Assembly (NCBI GenBank): GCA_963924555.1
Contig: OZ004596.1
Coordinates: 6,148,139-6,212,138 of the forward strand
Length of the DNA: 64,000 bases
From: Crambe crambe
Taxonomy: Eukaryota; Porifera; Demospongiae; Poecilosclerida; Crambeidae
Direction: 5' to 3'
Shown here: in pieces, positions 41,501-55,922 of the stretch
Numbering within the stretch: position 1 is the first letter of the stretch
Layout of the letters: every line of letters starts with the position of its first letter
Position numbers and translations under genes: made by a program
Notes under the pieces: generated by a model
Databases searched by the model: none
Told to the model about the DNA's origin: nothing
The model's input: the letters and a program-made list of their open reading frames with translations, nothing else

Positions 41501-43155
41501 ACTTCTTCATGACAGGGGTCTCTGAATTACCTTGCGCATTCTTCAGGGGTGTGTCCCAGTCGATCAAGAGTGGAGGGGTCTGCTCCATTGACGACCAGGA
41601 GCTCTACCTGCATGGCCTGTCCTGCTTGTGCTGCCACATGCAGGGGAGTGTTCCCACGGTCCTGAAAGAGAGAAAAAGTGAGAGGAAGAAGAAGAAACGG
41701 GATTCTGTCTTTGTATAGATAAATAGGGAAATGCAAAGTATTGTGGGGCGAGCGTGCATGCTTAGTTTACCTAAGGTCATCACGACATTGTTAGGACAGA
41801 CGGAATATATGTCTGTACATATCATCATCACTAGTGTGGGGCTTGCTCCAATTATTTAGTTTTCACCATATTGAAAGCTAACATGGTTAATTGCCCTAGC
41901 AATCACAGGCATCCTTCATTTAATGATCTGCATCACTTTCTTCCAAATAGAGCATATCAAAAGCCATAGCACTCTTAAGTGTCACCAATGACTAACGATC
42001 CATTAGAAATCTAATTCCTAGACGACCTCCTAGAAATGTCACAATCAACTATAGACATCCCTATCCCATAACAACTCAACTTCATATAAGATTACTCCAA
42101 CTGGTCTCAGGTTGCTAAGGAATGGGGAAGCAACCAAAAATTTGGCAGAGGATTGACCTATGCATAGCCAGTGGCAAACTTGTCATGTGGGCACAGGATA
42201 GGGGACAGGTGGGGAAAGGAGGTGTGTATGGACGTGGGTACCATCTGAAGAGGTGTCACTGTATGTGAAGACTTACAGGATGTGTAAAGTTCGGATCTGC
42301 TCCCAGGGAGATCAATCTCAGACATGTTTCTAGGTTGCTGGTCCGTACACTGGCATGAAGTTGCTGGGAACACAAGCATGAAATAGCATAACTCAAGAGT
42401 CAGACAGGAATCAAACTCACCTTGCTAATATCATTGGTGGAATTGAAGTTATCCTTGAGACGAGGTAGGAAACTTAACTGCTTGTACTTGGCAACAATGA
42501 AGTCGTGCTTGGTAGGACTGTATGGAGAGGAAGAGGTTAGAGAGGGAAAGAGGGAGTAATGAGGCAGTGGAGAAGTGTCTGACTCACTGTAGTTTGTCTC
42601 TTGGATTTGGTTTTCTTATTTTGACTTTGGAATGACTGTCATGCAGCTGGTGTTCCCACAGAGTGTTAGCACCTTTCTTCACCAAACTGTAGATCATCTA
42701 ACAGGCCATTCAACACCACATAAAAACTCCATACAAAGAGATTGATACTGATTGGACTAATCAAAAAAAGTAAGTGATTAAGTGGCTTCCTTTTGGGCCA
42801 AGTTTATCCTATATCGAAATAAAAATAGCTTCTCAACATGGAACAGTCTAAGTGGGGCAGACTGCTTTAAGGTAGAACCAAAGGAGAGGGGATGATTCTG
42901 CAGTGTTTTTACCTCTTTGAGCACAGGGGGCCAGTTTGTGGAGTTTAGGGAGCGAATGTGAGAGATGTGCTTGCCCAGGACACGGTGCACACTGCAGCAG
43001 TCATTGCACAGGAAAACACCTCTGTTAATTGAGGCCCAGGATGGGTCTGGACCAGCATACCAAAGTAAGAATACCATTAATCATTGCTCATAAGTAATTT
43101 CGCATAGGAGCTTACCTGGGGCGTTGCAGTCCGCACAAACCATATAGCTATCCAT
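38598..43155 (-). CDS. GIT: ARF GTPase-activating protein GIT
   Basis: Scaffold and ArfGAP that works with PIX and paxillin at focal contacts. The first residues [18 protein letters not shown] lead into the zinc finger, a C-x2-C-x16-C-x2-C arrangement completed by CNDCCSVHR. Ankyrin repeats follow: [20 protein letters not shown] with [16 protein letters not shown], and [20 protein letters not shown]. Spa2-homology repeats come next: [17 protein letters not shown], then [20 protein letters not shown] and [12 protein letters not shown] coiled coil ([20 protein letters not shown]) is followed by the C-terminal paxillin-binding bundle ([37 protein letters not shown]). All GIT domains are present in order, so a single invertebrate GIT ancestral to GIT1/2 is inferred. 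About 18 exons; one intron contains a minisatellite. Head-to-head with the VPS9 gene. Confidence 0.95.
39445..39625. repeat. Minisatellite in a GIT intron
   Basis: Alternating short units AGAGGTAGAGGTTAAGAGAG and ATCATTAGGTTTAAGAGAGACC are repeated about six times. Purine-rich on the plus strand. Confidence 0.85.
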
Positions 43156-43411
43156 CAGTGAACTCTCTACCTATCTGAGTAATCTGAAATACACTACAAT
43201 TTTGTATACAACTCGTTGCGTTGGAAGTTATTGGGTGGTACAAACTTGTTAGTCGAGACTACTGGCCAATGTAAATACTTCTATTTAAGCGGAAAGTAAT
43301 ATTGATACACTAATAATTATTGTGCAAGGAAAGTGAAAGGTGAGGGAGGAAGGCTTAGGTGTAACACTAACAGTAAATGAGGCGTACTGCAACCTAACAC
43401 TTTCTACATCT

Positions 43412-45726
43412 ATGGCTAATTCCACAGAGGACCTTGAGTTCAACCAATTCTTTCAGGCACTTCAGGTACCTGCTAATCAGCTAAGATTAACTAGCTACTC
43501 AAAAGATTGTTTTTCTCGCTTTAGTCAAGATTCTCCAGCCAGTATGACCATGCCCAGCAGAATTGCTGGTTAGTGTGCATACCTCACTCATCTTCCTTGC
43601 ACAGATGCACTATCAATAGGCAATTCATTGGTGGGTGAGAAATATAGATTAGAGGAGGAAAAATTTATGTCTTCATGTGCTTGCACAGATGCTCATCTAT
43701 TAGAACCATCAGAACTACTCCGAGAGTGAGTTGATTTATAATATGACAACAATAGCACTCCCTCTCCTGCAAGTGGCAGGTGGCCAAGATGTTGCAAATC
43801 ATCTTTTTGATTGCAGTGTGTACAAGTCTTCGGGCTCCTCTAGACTGGGTTGGAGACTCTCTGATGGTGCACTGCACTGTGCGTTGCCTGGAAACAAGTC
43901 ATGTGACTACAGTGTTCGAGTCCTGGCAGAGGAGTTGGCATATAACAGAGCATTGAAACAGTTCAAGATGTTTATTGTGGAGAAACCATTGGACCCCAAT
44001 TATAAGGTACCACCTGCAGATCTATGACCTAACCTAACCTGACAATCTTCTCTTGTGCAGGGATCTTCAAGCTCTGCCGAAGGGAACAGTGGTGGTGTGG
44101 GGGGACTTCAAGATTCACTTAAGAGGAAGAAAACATACAGGGAACACATGGAATTTCTGGAGTCGTTTCAAAACTGTAAAGAGGTGAGTTATTAGTATCC
44201 AAGAATGAAAAGGTGGAGTTGGAAACACATGTTCTTGTGCTGTGGTAGGGGTTGGAAGAGCTTGAGATCCAGATTCGGCTGTTTAACCAGAATTACCTGG
44301 TGGTGCAAGTGGAGAGGTTGCTATTAGACACAGCCACAAAGTTGGAAGGCATTGCCAGACAAGGCAATAATGTGAGTCATTGTGAAGATTAATGAATTCC
44401 CTGCACATGGTACCTTGATTAATTCAGTGTGGTATATTTATCATGGCTATTTGCTGGTGTGCAAACAGTAATGATAGTACTCTCTGTACTCAGAGCTTCA
44501 TAGAGGCCAACAAATCTGATCCAAAATTTCAAGATAGGCGGATATTGGATGCATGTTGGCTCTCCATTGAAGGGTAAGTATAGACTATCTATTATCACAC
44601 AATGATCAATGAACAGCCACAATATTCCTCTTTCCCGTCTTAGCTACCTCATGCACCATGTCCATTCCAAAGTCTTCCCAGCTGTGTGTGCAGTACATGC
44701 CAAGTACGACAGTGCATTCAGTGAGAGGTGTTGTGCCCTGCGGGGGAGACTGACGCCATCTGTGGCGGGTGTGTCGCAGGACTATGAGTGTCAGTACCCT
44801 TCAACGTTGAGTCATTTGAAAGACCTTGATTCTCTTCAGTCTCCTCTGGAAATGCTCTATAGTGTTCAAGATGCAATGGTGAGTAGTTCTACATAATTCT
44901 TATGACCTTTATGACCTTTATTATATCTTTCCACAGGATAGTATAATGCTAGATGTGAAGGCTAATTTCACACGATGCTTGAGAATAGGAGGTAAGATGC
45001 TCTGTTCTAGCTAATGTTTTAACTGTGATCTTACCCCAGAGCCTGTAGCACTGGCATCTGATGACTTGATTTCTGTTGTGGTGAGTGGCACATGACAATG
45101 TTAGGGGCTAGAATAATGTTGTTTTTTTCCTATTACAGGCAACTATCATAACTCACCTGGACTGTAGTAAGTTTTCTTATCAAAGCTCTTATCCTAAACC
45201 ATTTCAACCTTGACCTTTGACACCAACCAATTCTGCAGAATGTTTTCTTAGTGTTCTTTACTATATGGAGAATTTCCATTGGTCCTTTTCTGATATGGAT
45301 CAACTGAGCTACATCCTAGTCACTCTCCGAGCAGCTGTGGAATTCTTGAGGGGACCTGATGTCAACAAATGGTTGCCCAGCAAGCCACCTGTCAAATCCT
45401 TCCCTCCAACTTCAAACAGTAGTGAAGGGAGCAGCTCTCCTAACTTCTCCCTATCCAACAGCGAGGAGAGCTCAAGTAGCAGCAGTGGACCTACATCAAC
45501 CCTCTCCCAAGCCCTCATGGCTAGACTAGGCAAAACAGAGATGGACAAGAAACCATCTAAACCACACCCACCTCAAGAGCGCAAGGATGAAGGACTTGGG
45601 TATGTATATAATTAGAGGAATGATTTATTTGTGATTGGTAATTCTGTATGCAGGCCTTTCTTGTCCAGACTATTGGAGGACGATAGTGTTGTTACTTCCT
45701 CCGACTACTACAATGAACTCAATTGA
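43412..45726 (+). CDS. VPS9-domain protein (predicted Rab5-family exchange factor)
   Basis: About 11 exons. The ATG at 43412 gives MANSTEDLEFNQFFQALQVP. The middle exons encode LAEELAYNRALKQFKMFIVE and the helical VQVERLLLDTATKLEGIARQ. LMHHVHSKVFPAVCAVHAKYD follows, resembling the helical bundle before VPS9 cores. The VPS9 signature is spread over small exons: LDVKANFTRC, then ALASDDLISVVATIITHLD, then CFLSVLYYMENFHWSFSDMD and QLSYILVTLRAAVEFLRG. The acidic Asp of the DDL motif and the terminal Tyr/Thr region fit a catalytically competent VPS9. No ankyrin repeats, SH2 or RCC1 domain is seen, so it is not clearly RIN, ALS2 or VARP. The tail is Ser-rich and ends DYYNELN. It probably activates Rab5-type GTPases at early endosomes. 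Confidence 0.8.
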
Positions 45727-45944
45727 AATATGTGCAGTACTTCATGTTTGACAACAAAACTGCATACAGTGTTTTGGTAGCTACCTGCATGCCTATCATG
45801 TGACACTCAATCACTCTCTCACTCAGCATTCCTATCCTTCTCTCACTAATATCTCTTTCTCTCTTCGAATAAAATTTCCATTCATACCAAAAATAGCAGC
45901 AGCTGTTTAATTTTTACAGTTCAGTTGAGAAATGTTCGTCATAT

Positions 45945-46240
45945 CTAAGACTTGTTCACTTGCTGACCAGTGGCCCACTGAATTGTCTTATTCAGGAGAA
46001 ATACTGCACACACACCGATGGCCAGCTTAGCTTCCTCTGGGGCCACACGACCTTTACATTGTGGACAGGTTTGCTGACTGGCTAAACGAGTAAAGTATGA
46101 CCTAATTGGTTGGGAAATCAAAATGATAGTGACACAATATCTAGCTGGATTTTGTTTGATTACCTTGGGAAGAGAGTGGTCTTGCTCACTTGCTGATTTG
46201 TTGAAGAGGATGGAGAAACTGGATTATGTTTGTAGCACAT
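45945..46240 (-). CDS. Small two-exon protein with a Cys pair and hydrophobic segment
   Basis: Predicted here from splice geometry. Exon 1, 46164-46240, starts MCYKHNPVSPSSST. A GT-AG intron of 62 bases (46102-46163) follows, then exon 2, 45945-46101. The phase-2 join is exact and gives 77 residues with one stop. The sequence contains TCPQCKGRVAPEEAKLAIGV then CAVFLLNKTIQW, that is, a single CxxC knuckle followed by a moderately hydrophobic stretch of about 15 residues, possibly a membrane anchor. No family is recognised. The position, minus strand and head-to-head with LLPH, fits the alternation of the neighbourhood. The alternative is chance coding in a 3' UTR region. Confidence 0.45.
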
Positions 46241-46324
46241 ACTTTCCTATTATCGCTATATTTGGTTGAACGTTGGTTTATATGAAAGTAGTAGACAAGA
46301 ACGATGAGGTGACAAGAAGAATGT

Positions 46325-46471
46325 ATGAGCTTGATTGAATATTATGGAGGCGTAGAGGCTCCTAACACTGTAGGCCGCACTCAAACTGTCCTCGAGAGCA
46401 ATATATTAGCTGGAAAGATCGAAGAGACTCTTCGTTTTCCACAGAATTTGCTGATTAGACAAATCATGTGA
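46325..46471 (+). other. Short open frame (48 residues) upstream of LLPH
   Basis: MSLIEYYGGVEAPNTVGRTQ begins a 48-residue frame ending LLIRQIM. It overlaps no other predicted exon and ends 134 bases before the LLPH start. Composition looks protein-like, but there is no recognised family and no clear splice partner. It could be a small gene, an upstream frame in the LLPH leader, or chance. Confidence 0.25.
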
Positions 46472-46498
46472 TGCCCATGCGCGCCAAAATTCTCCCCC

Positions 46499-46538
46499 CG
46501 CGCGCGCGTACGTAGATCTAGCTAGCTAGCTAGCTAGC
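46499..46538. repeat. CG/CTAG simple repeat upstream of LLPH
   Basis: A CGCGCGCG tract is followed by (CTAG)n at about 46517-46537, which is self-complementary. It lies 70 bases upstream of the LLPH start, in its likely promoter. Confidence 0.8.
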
Positions 46539-46604
46539 GCAGTCATATCATGCGCGCCGCGCCGGCCACCGGCACCACGGCCACATGGTACTATAGTACG
46601 CACT

Positions 46605-46964
46605 ATGGGGAAAAGTTTGAGATCGAAGAGAAAGCAGAAAATCAAAGCAATTAAAAGAGCCAAGTGTCGAGAAACAGAGAGAAGAAAGTGTTGGGAGAAA
46701 TATCTAACACTGCAAGTAGAGAAAAATGGAGATATGGTCACTGAAGGTGGGCATTTATAAGAATACACCCAGTAATAGACTTGATACATTAGTGCAGATA
46801 CTAGTGGTAATGAAGGAACAGAGAAGCCCAATGAAATGGAGACTGACTGTAAGCCTCAGATAAGTCGCAAAAAAGTACTCCAGATGCTAAAGAACAAAGA
46901 TGCTAGAAAGAAGAGGAAAAAAAGCAAGAGACTAGGAGGAAAGAGAGCACATTCAAAGTGGTAA
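46605..46964 (+). CDS. LLPH: LLP homolog, small basic nucleolar protein
   Basis: Two exons, 46605-46746 and 46798-46964, with a 51-base GT-AG intron joined in phase. The product is about 102 residues, near the family length. It begins MGKSLRSKRKQKIKAIKR, the conserved LLP start, and its C-terminal half has RKKVLQMLKNKDARKKRKK then a Lys/Arg-rich tail ending AHSKW. LLPH proteins are nucleolar and take part in early large ribosomal subunit assembly. The very high Lys/Arg content agrees with nucleolar RNA binding. It is a common companion in the translation-linked set here (DRG1, 4E-T, S6K), though no operon exists. Confidence 0.85.
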
Positions 46965-47318
46965 CACTGTCACAAGTCAAATCATTTCTTTTCAACCTTT
47001 TTAAATGACATTTTGCCATCAAAATTGAGTAATTGAACACAAAATGATGTAACAAGTGATTGCATTATCAACCTGTCTTGAAGGAGAGTAGAGTTAATAG
47101 ATAACATACAAGTCAACATGGGATAATATAGGACACATGGTGACATTTTCCTGTCACCACTTTACGATGATTATATTCTGATAGAGAATCACTGTCAAAT
47201 CACATGACTTGTTTGTTACTTCAATGATGTGCTGGAGCATGCCATCTTCAGTACATATAGGGATTCCGAACTGGCATTCCTGCATAAAATCATTTTCTTT
47301 TCAATAATGACATTGTAT
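46965..47318. other. Convergent gap between LLPH and EIF4ENIF1
   Basis: About 350 AT-rich bases with the 3' UTRs of both genes. No RNA or gene seen. Confidence 0.5.
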
Positions 47319-50300
47319 CTAATTCTTAACCTCACCATGAGACATGGGAACACTGTAGTGGGGGTACATCATTCCAGCAGAGGCCATGTCTCGAACTTTA
47401 GGAGGGGTATGACCAGGGGGGAGAGGACGCATTCTCATTCCAGCCACATGAGGTGGTGGTTGGAATGGGGGGAAATCACTTGGTCCAGACGGGGGTAGTG
47501 GTAAGTCATGACCACCCATTAGAGCTGAGTGAGTCTGAGAGGCCTTGCTAGTCAAGTCTGTGAAAAAAACAAAAAAAAACAAAAAAACAAAAAACAAAAA
47601 CAAAAACAAACAATTAATGCCTCTTTCCATTAATTATCCACCATCCATCCTTACCTTGATCTGGTTTATTGCTCATTGATGTGGTTTTGGTTTTGGGAAT
47701 GTCTGCAGCCTACACACACACAAATATGCATTGCTACAATATTAAAGTCTATTTGGATTCACTTTGCCCCTTGATCATTCACTATACTGCTACAACTTTC
47801 TCAATTCTTAACCAAATTTCTAGCTTAATGCATCGACAGAGAGTTGATTATCCACTCTCTCTGCTGGTTAGAAATTTGAAATTTGGTTAAGAATTGAGAA
47901 AGTTATAGCAGTTGTAGTGGCAAGGTGAATGCAAATAGACTTTAGTGGTCCTAATAACCATGTAGTCATCAAAACTTACTGGCTGGCTGTGCTTGGTATG
48001 CATATGGCGCATCACTGCAGTGGGGAGAAGACCAATGTTGGGTTTGGATGAGGACACTTTGTTGGCATGGGGTGATGTGCCATATAACTCCCTTTCCTTG
48101 GCCAGCTGCATCTGACGGAGTTCTGTCACTCTCCTGCGTTCCATCTCCACTGCCCAGTTGTTGGCACTCCTTGTGTTCCCACTGGTCAACATCTGGTGCT
48201 GTCGCACTGCCTCCATCTGCTGAGGAGAGGGGTGTGTCCTGTCTACCATCTGCCGCATCCCATGCTGCTGTCCCTCGTGGTACATCCACCCCCTCCCCTC
48301 CCCACGATCCAACTGTGACGGGTGCATTGGCACATGGGGATCCATCTGATGACGAGCATGAGGGTGAGAATGTGCATGATGGGGACCAGGAGGGATGAAG
48401 GAGTGAGGTGGGTGTGGCATACTGGGGTAACTTTGGAGTTGGGGTCCCATGGGGTCCATCTGATCCATTTTTTCCAACATTCTTTCCAGTCTCTCCAATC
48501 GAACGAGGTTTGGTTCACCCCTGCTAACAAGTCCATCTGAAAGATCTGAAGGAAAAGGAAGATTTGATGCCGTGAGATCTTCGTCCAAGTCCAGCAAGTC
48601 CTTCTCTATCAGGTAACTGCTGCCATAGCCAGGCAAAACTCTCTTCATACCACCACCACTATCAGCTCTAGTGTACCTCGTCATATGAGGATTGGAGGAA
48701 TTAGTGTTATTAGTAGGGGCAAGTGAGGGAGGGGGATAGTACTGAGAACTGGGAAATGGGAGATGCTCCTCCTGAACTGGTTTCTATAAGGAGAGAGACA
48801 CACAGAAGAGATCATTTTTTCTCAGGAGATATTTAATGAACTTTTGTAAGAGGAAACTAGCTTACCTGATTACTCTTATCTTGTTTTGACTGCATTGCAG
48901 CAAGTAGTTTATTGAAAGCCTTCATGCCCTCCCCTTCTGAGGAGGTTGTGCCCAGGGGTGCCTGGCTTGGGGTGGACTGAATGTTCTCCTGGGCATGTAT
49001 CTCATCCAGGGTGAGTGCGTTGGCAGGGGCCACTCCAGCCATTATCACTTCACTCCCTGAAAATTTAATACAGAAAAATAAATGATTGAACTTCATGGAG
49101 ATGTGCAGACCCACCTGTACTACTTGAGGTAGCCAGACTAGTGGCTGTGGTCTTATTGGTTTGACTGTGACCAGGTTCCTTCCCCTTGGCCACTCCCAGA
49201 GCTTTCATAAGAACATTACTAAGCTGGGTGGGGCTCTTAACCTCCTTGTGGGACAAGAGACCACTGGCTGCCATTGTTTCCTCCTTCTCCTCCTCTTCAT
49301 CCAAGTCCAACTCTTGACATATGCTGACACCAGTGCTAAAGTCAAATCCATCCAGAATGAACTCATTTTCCTCTTCCTTGTGGTCTGGCTTGGGCTTCTC
49401 TCCACCATCCACTACCATCGAGTTCTTTTCATCAGGATAACGGAGAGGGTTCTCCTCGTCACCACCAAGTGAATGGTTCCTATTCTCCTTGGAAACTTGC
49501 TCTCTTTTGTTTTCTGTGGGTAGATTGTATTTGTCGGCATTTTCAGACTCGTCAACAGCGAAATCTGTGTCTTTACGAGCTGTAATAATGGGTTAATGAT
49601 AATAGAGATTTGTACGCTAGTACTCGTTACATTCATTACACATACATGCATACCTTCTCTCTCTATTTCATGATCATCAAAACCCTTCAGCTCTATGACA
49701 TCAAATCTATCTGTAGGTCCAAACTCCATCCACTCAGGCTCAGGCTCCCTACCTACATACCGCTGATTAACATACACAATGATGACAGTATCACCACTAA
49801 ATCCATGCTACTTACATTATCCTTGCGTTCAGCCTCCTGTCTCCAGCCCTTTTCCCCTGAATTAACCTGCTCCTGATCATGATAAGGAACATGGTGAATG
49901 ACACGGGGCATGCCTTGGGTGTGTGACGATTTCTGTCCATCTGGCTTGGACTGTAAAGATTCGTTCTGCTGATTGAGCCTGTCCTTCCAGGAACAGCCTC
50001 TCTGGAAACTTCGTCTCTGGGGACTCAGGCTGACTTTGCCAACCATTTTATCTGCTATGTGAATAATAAATTATGGTCAAGGTTTGGACTCAATCCATGA
50101 GACTTACCATGTTCTCTGATGAGGGTCAGAGCTGTTGGATGTTTTGCTGCTTCAATGGAACTGCTTGTGTGTGTGTGTGTGTGTGTGAAAATTCATTAGA
50201 GAACTTCAAGTGGGGAATTTTTATCAAAAGTGCAAAATCTACATTTTTGCATAAGTCAACCATAAGTGACACAAGTGACAATTCTAATTCCAATTCCAAG

Positions 50301-51833
50301 GAATGGGACAAACATGATCTACTACATACTCTGAGAACTCTTTATGAAGAGTGGAATCCACACAATCAGGTGAGGGAGGGGCAGAGGAAGATCTACGCCT
50401 GCATCTGTAGAATGTGATAGTTGTACATGTTGAAATATCATAGTGAAGTCTAGTTAGTCTAGACTTCACTGGCTGGAACTCACAATTCTAGATCATGGAT
50501 GGCTGGAGATGGGACAGTATGAGAAGATACATTCAAAGCCAACAGCTCTTTCTGCACAAGAATAAATGACATACATATAAGCTACAAGGAACGTCTGTGT
50601 TGGGCTGAAGGCATACCCGAGTATACACAATCCGAGCATCAGCATCCACAATCCTCTTGGATTTTCTAGTTTGCACTTCTGTTGAGTGGGTTGCCACATC
50701 TCCATCCACATCACCACTGCCACTACCACAGTGACTCCCATCTATCTTGCTGGATGGTGGATCTGGACTATTCTTCACATTGTCAGTCTTTTTAGGCACA
50801 CTCTTATCAGTAGAAGACAACTCCGTACCAGCTAAAGCTTCTTTCTCTGGAGGCAAGTCAAACTTGATAAGTTTGGGAGATTTTTTCTTCTGACTTCCGA
50901 TAGCATCTTTCTGTTCCCGTCTCGTCTCACTGTTGGAACTCAATCCAGTTCCAGCATCAATATACTCCTGTGTTTTGAATGAATTCTTATTGCGGGGATT
51001 TCCTCTTCCACTCCTGAAATTACGATCCCTTCCCACCTTCTTTTCTTCTGATCCTTTAGAGGAGGGAACTGTAGATGACCCTGACACAGATGAGGATGTT
51101 GAGACAGAGAGGGAAGAACTACTTTGGTTTTCTCCACTTGACGAAGATAGGCTCACATAGGAAGTGTCACACTCTAACTGTTCTGTGTCCACTCTTTCAA
51201 CTCTTTTGATAGATGCCATTTGCTTAGAATTTGATTTACTTTGAGAGCTGTTGCTATCACTTCCATTCCGATGGGAGTTGGTAAAATGGTGGGCATGGTT
51301 GGAATCTCCAGTTTTCCCCCTCGAGGCTGTATGTGAGGCTCCACCCACCTTAGAACTCTCCTTGTGTCCAACATGTGAACGTTGATTGGATGGGCGGGGT
51401 TTATTCTCTCTGTCCTGTAGCAAGCATAAAACTATAACTCAACTCGTTGCTAATTGTGAAGTTTAATTCAGTAAACAGCAAACATGATTGCACGTTGTTA
51501 GGGAGACCTGTTCCAACATACCTTGTGACTCGACTGACCCTTCTTGCGAGAATTTGATGTGTCATCCATGGACATGGGATGACCATGGTGTCCCCTTGAG
51601 GAGCTGTGGGTAATACGATCCCGAGACTCCCCTCTCCGACCTGCAAATTAATCCAAAGTTGTTTACACCATATCGAATTTAAAAAATCCTAACTCACCTC
51701 CACTTTGACTGGATTTCTTGGCACCAACCACTTGAAAAGATTGCTCAGCAGTGGTGCTACTGGCAGCACTGGTGCCATATGTACCTCCCACCAGCTCAGC
51801 TGGAGGTGCAGAAGACTGCTGGTCAGTTGACAT
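47319..51833 (-). CDS. EIF4ENIF1: eIF4E transporter (4E-T)
   Basis: Translational repressor and P-body protein that carries eIF4E to the nucleus and links it to mRNA decay. The long disordered Ser/Lys-rich N-terminus starts MSTDQQSSAPPAELVGGTYG. The canonical eIF4E-binding motif YxxxxL-hydrophobic is formed across an intron near 50530-50615 as YTR|KELLAL. Diagnostic segments follow: VSLSPQRRSF (about 50030), EPEWMEFGPTDRFDVIELKG then FDDHEIERE (about 49680-49740), IMAGVAPANALTLDEIHAQE (about 49000), and a Met/Pro/His-rich C-terminus (47319-48680). This order matches vertebrate 4E-T. The first extension before the 4E site is longer and more Ser-rich than in vertebrates. About 13 exons. One intron carries an inverted-repeat element and another a (GT)n tract at about 50167-50188. 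Confidence 0.88.
47743..47944. mobile_element. Foldback element (MITE-like, TA-flanked) in an EIF4ENIF1 intron
   Basis: The outer 75-80 bases on each side are inverted copies: TAAAGTCTATTTGGATTCAC at 47743 and the reverse complement of GTGAATGCAAATAGACTTTA ending at 47944. Inner parts (CTTTCTCAATTCTTAACCAA against TTGGTTAAGAATTGAGAAAG, a perfect 20-base match) are nearly identical. The TA at both ends agrees with mariner-like insertion. No coding. Confidence 0.88.
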
Positions 51834-52534
51834 GTTCCTTCTCCTCCTTCACAAGGGTAGCATCAAATTCTGCACCCAGTACACCTTAGTTCAACTGAGC
51901 ACTACTAAACAATACACACATCTAGCTATCTGATAAAATATATGAATGCAGAAAGAGTGAAAATAAACAGGAGAGATTGGTACAGAAAAATAAATATAAA
52001 GTAGACAATACTCCGAATAAACTGTCAGAGATAGCTTTGCATGCTCTCTTCAAATAGGCCGTTTTATCTGCGCCCCTCAGAAGCTAGCACAGTCTAGCAG
52101 CTTTTTTCAAGCAATACCAACGTTTTCCAGTTTCTGCTGCTTCCATGATTCGAAGCGGCGGTGCCCGGGATTATGTGGGTATACTATTTACTATTGTCAC
52201 ATGATAATCACATGTAGATCCCCAGAAGTCATGGGACAAGCGCATGATAAAGCGCGTTGACGCCACGTTTTTTTTGTATAGCAACCGACCCATATCTCGA
52301 GTGAGAGAACTGAATGGTTGCCAAAGCTTGGAGGGAGGTGTATCTCCCCTAACTTGGCCTCCTATAAGTTTTTTTTTGTTCTTTTATTTTTATTTCTAGC
52401 AGTTAGCGTAGTTCTTTAAGATGAAGTGTTGAAGGACGAAAGAGATTTGTGAACTCTTTGAGTGAGCAAAGCTCATAGCTAGCTAGCTAACCGGACTGCC
52501 TATCTAGGAGGAGCGAAGGAATTCGCACCAGACG
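51834..52534. promoter_or_regulatory. Divergent intergenic region, EIF4ENIF1 / NLK
   Basis: 700 bases, the widest head-to-head gap except the one before S6K. It holds leaders and promoters of both genes. A TCACATGATAATCACATG motif at 52177-52195 and the GCTAGCTAGCTAA stretch at 52478-52490 stand out. No separate gene was seen. A splice acceptor-like TTTTATTTCTAG at 52389-52400 hints at an NLK 5' UTR intron. Confidence 0.45.
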
Positions 52535-55082
<2,548 letters not shown>

Positions 55083-55176
55083 CAGCAATTACTACTTCCT
55101 ACCTACCAGTGCCGAACACAGTACAAGTAACTGTTTTTAGCTCCACTGCTTTTGTTCTTTACTTTGTGTTAAACTG

Positions 55177-55233
<57 letters not shown>

Positions 55234-55922
55234 TGTATGTTTCAATCAGCTGTAGTCAAGTTTTCCCGTCTTGCTGAAACATATTGTAGAGTTCGTCTCA
55301 GTTATTGAACTTTTTTCTTAGGGTTAATTTTGCTGTGTTGAGTTGAGACAGGCCATCCGCATTATTTTGTTGAATATTTATTGTATATTATTCTCCTACC
55401 ATCTAGCAGGAGTGTGATTATTCTTTGATCATTGTCACCTTTGTTAGCTGGGCCATGTTTCGATATTTTTGTTGACCTTCACAATATTGTCACACTTAGA
55501 ATGTCGTGTTTTCGTTTGTATACCATGTAGCTCTGTTATCTTTGAAGTGTATGAGTCTTTAACAGATGGCAGTGAGCCATTGAGTTCTTTTTGCCATGAC
55601 TTTTTTCTTGATTATGTTCTCATTAACTTATTCTCATGAATGAATATTATTTTTGAAATCTCACAAGTGTTAATACTTGCCTACAAGGTCTCATAGGTGC
55701 TAGCATGAGGTGCTCCTTTTTGATGTGTTGTATACTTTCACTGGTTGTATAGGCATCTCTTCCCTTAGAGACTTGTTTGACTACATGCTGCTGATCATTA
55801 CAGACAATGACATCATCATGCACCCAATTACACTTGTATAAGTACATGAATATTCATTTTCCAAAAATAGAAACAAACTATTTATAGTCGTCTTGTGGTA
55901 TTTCTGGATAGGCATGTCGACA
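55083..55922. other. Convergent gap NLK / STYXL1 with (GT)n(GA)n repeat
   Basis: 840 bases, probably a long NLK 3' UTR plus the STYXL1 3' UTR. At 55180-55233 a (GT)n tract of about 17 units runs into (GA)n of about 10 units. No gene recognised; short open frames here are low-complexity chance. Confidence 0.6.

Noticed and set aside
44026..44042. CCTAACCTAACCTGAC as telomere-like repeat
   Set aside because: Only two to three units within an intron of the VPS9 gene; chance is enough.
48048..48540. Plus-strand frames (116 and 72 residues) opposite 4E-T
   Set aside because: The minus frame encodes the Met/Pro/His-rich 4E-T C-terminus continuously; the plus frames are its complement.
49160..49472. 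103-residue plus frame opposite 4E-T
   Set aside because: It is a shadow of the acidic EEEEKEE coding exon on the minus strand.
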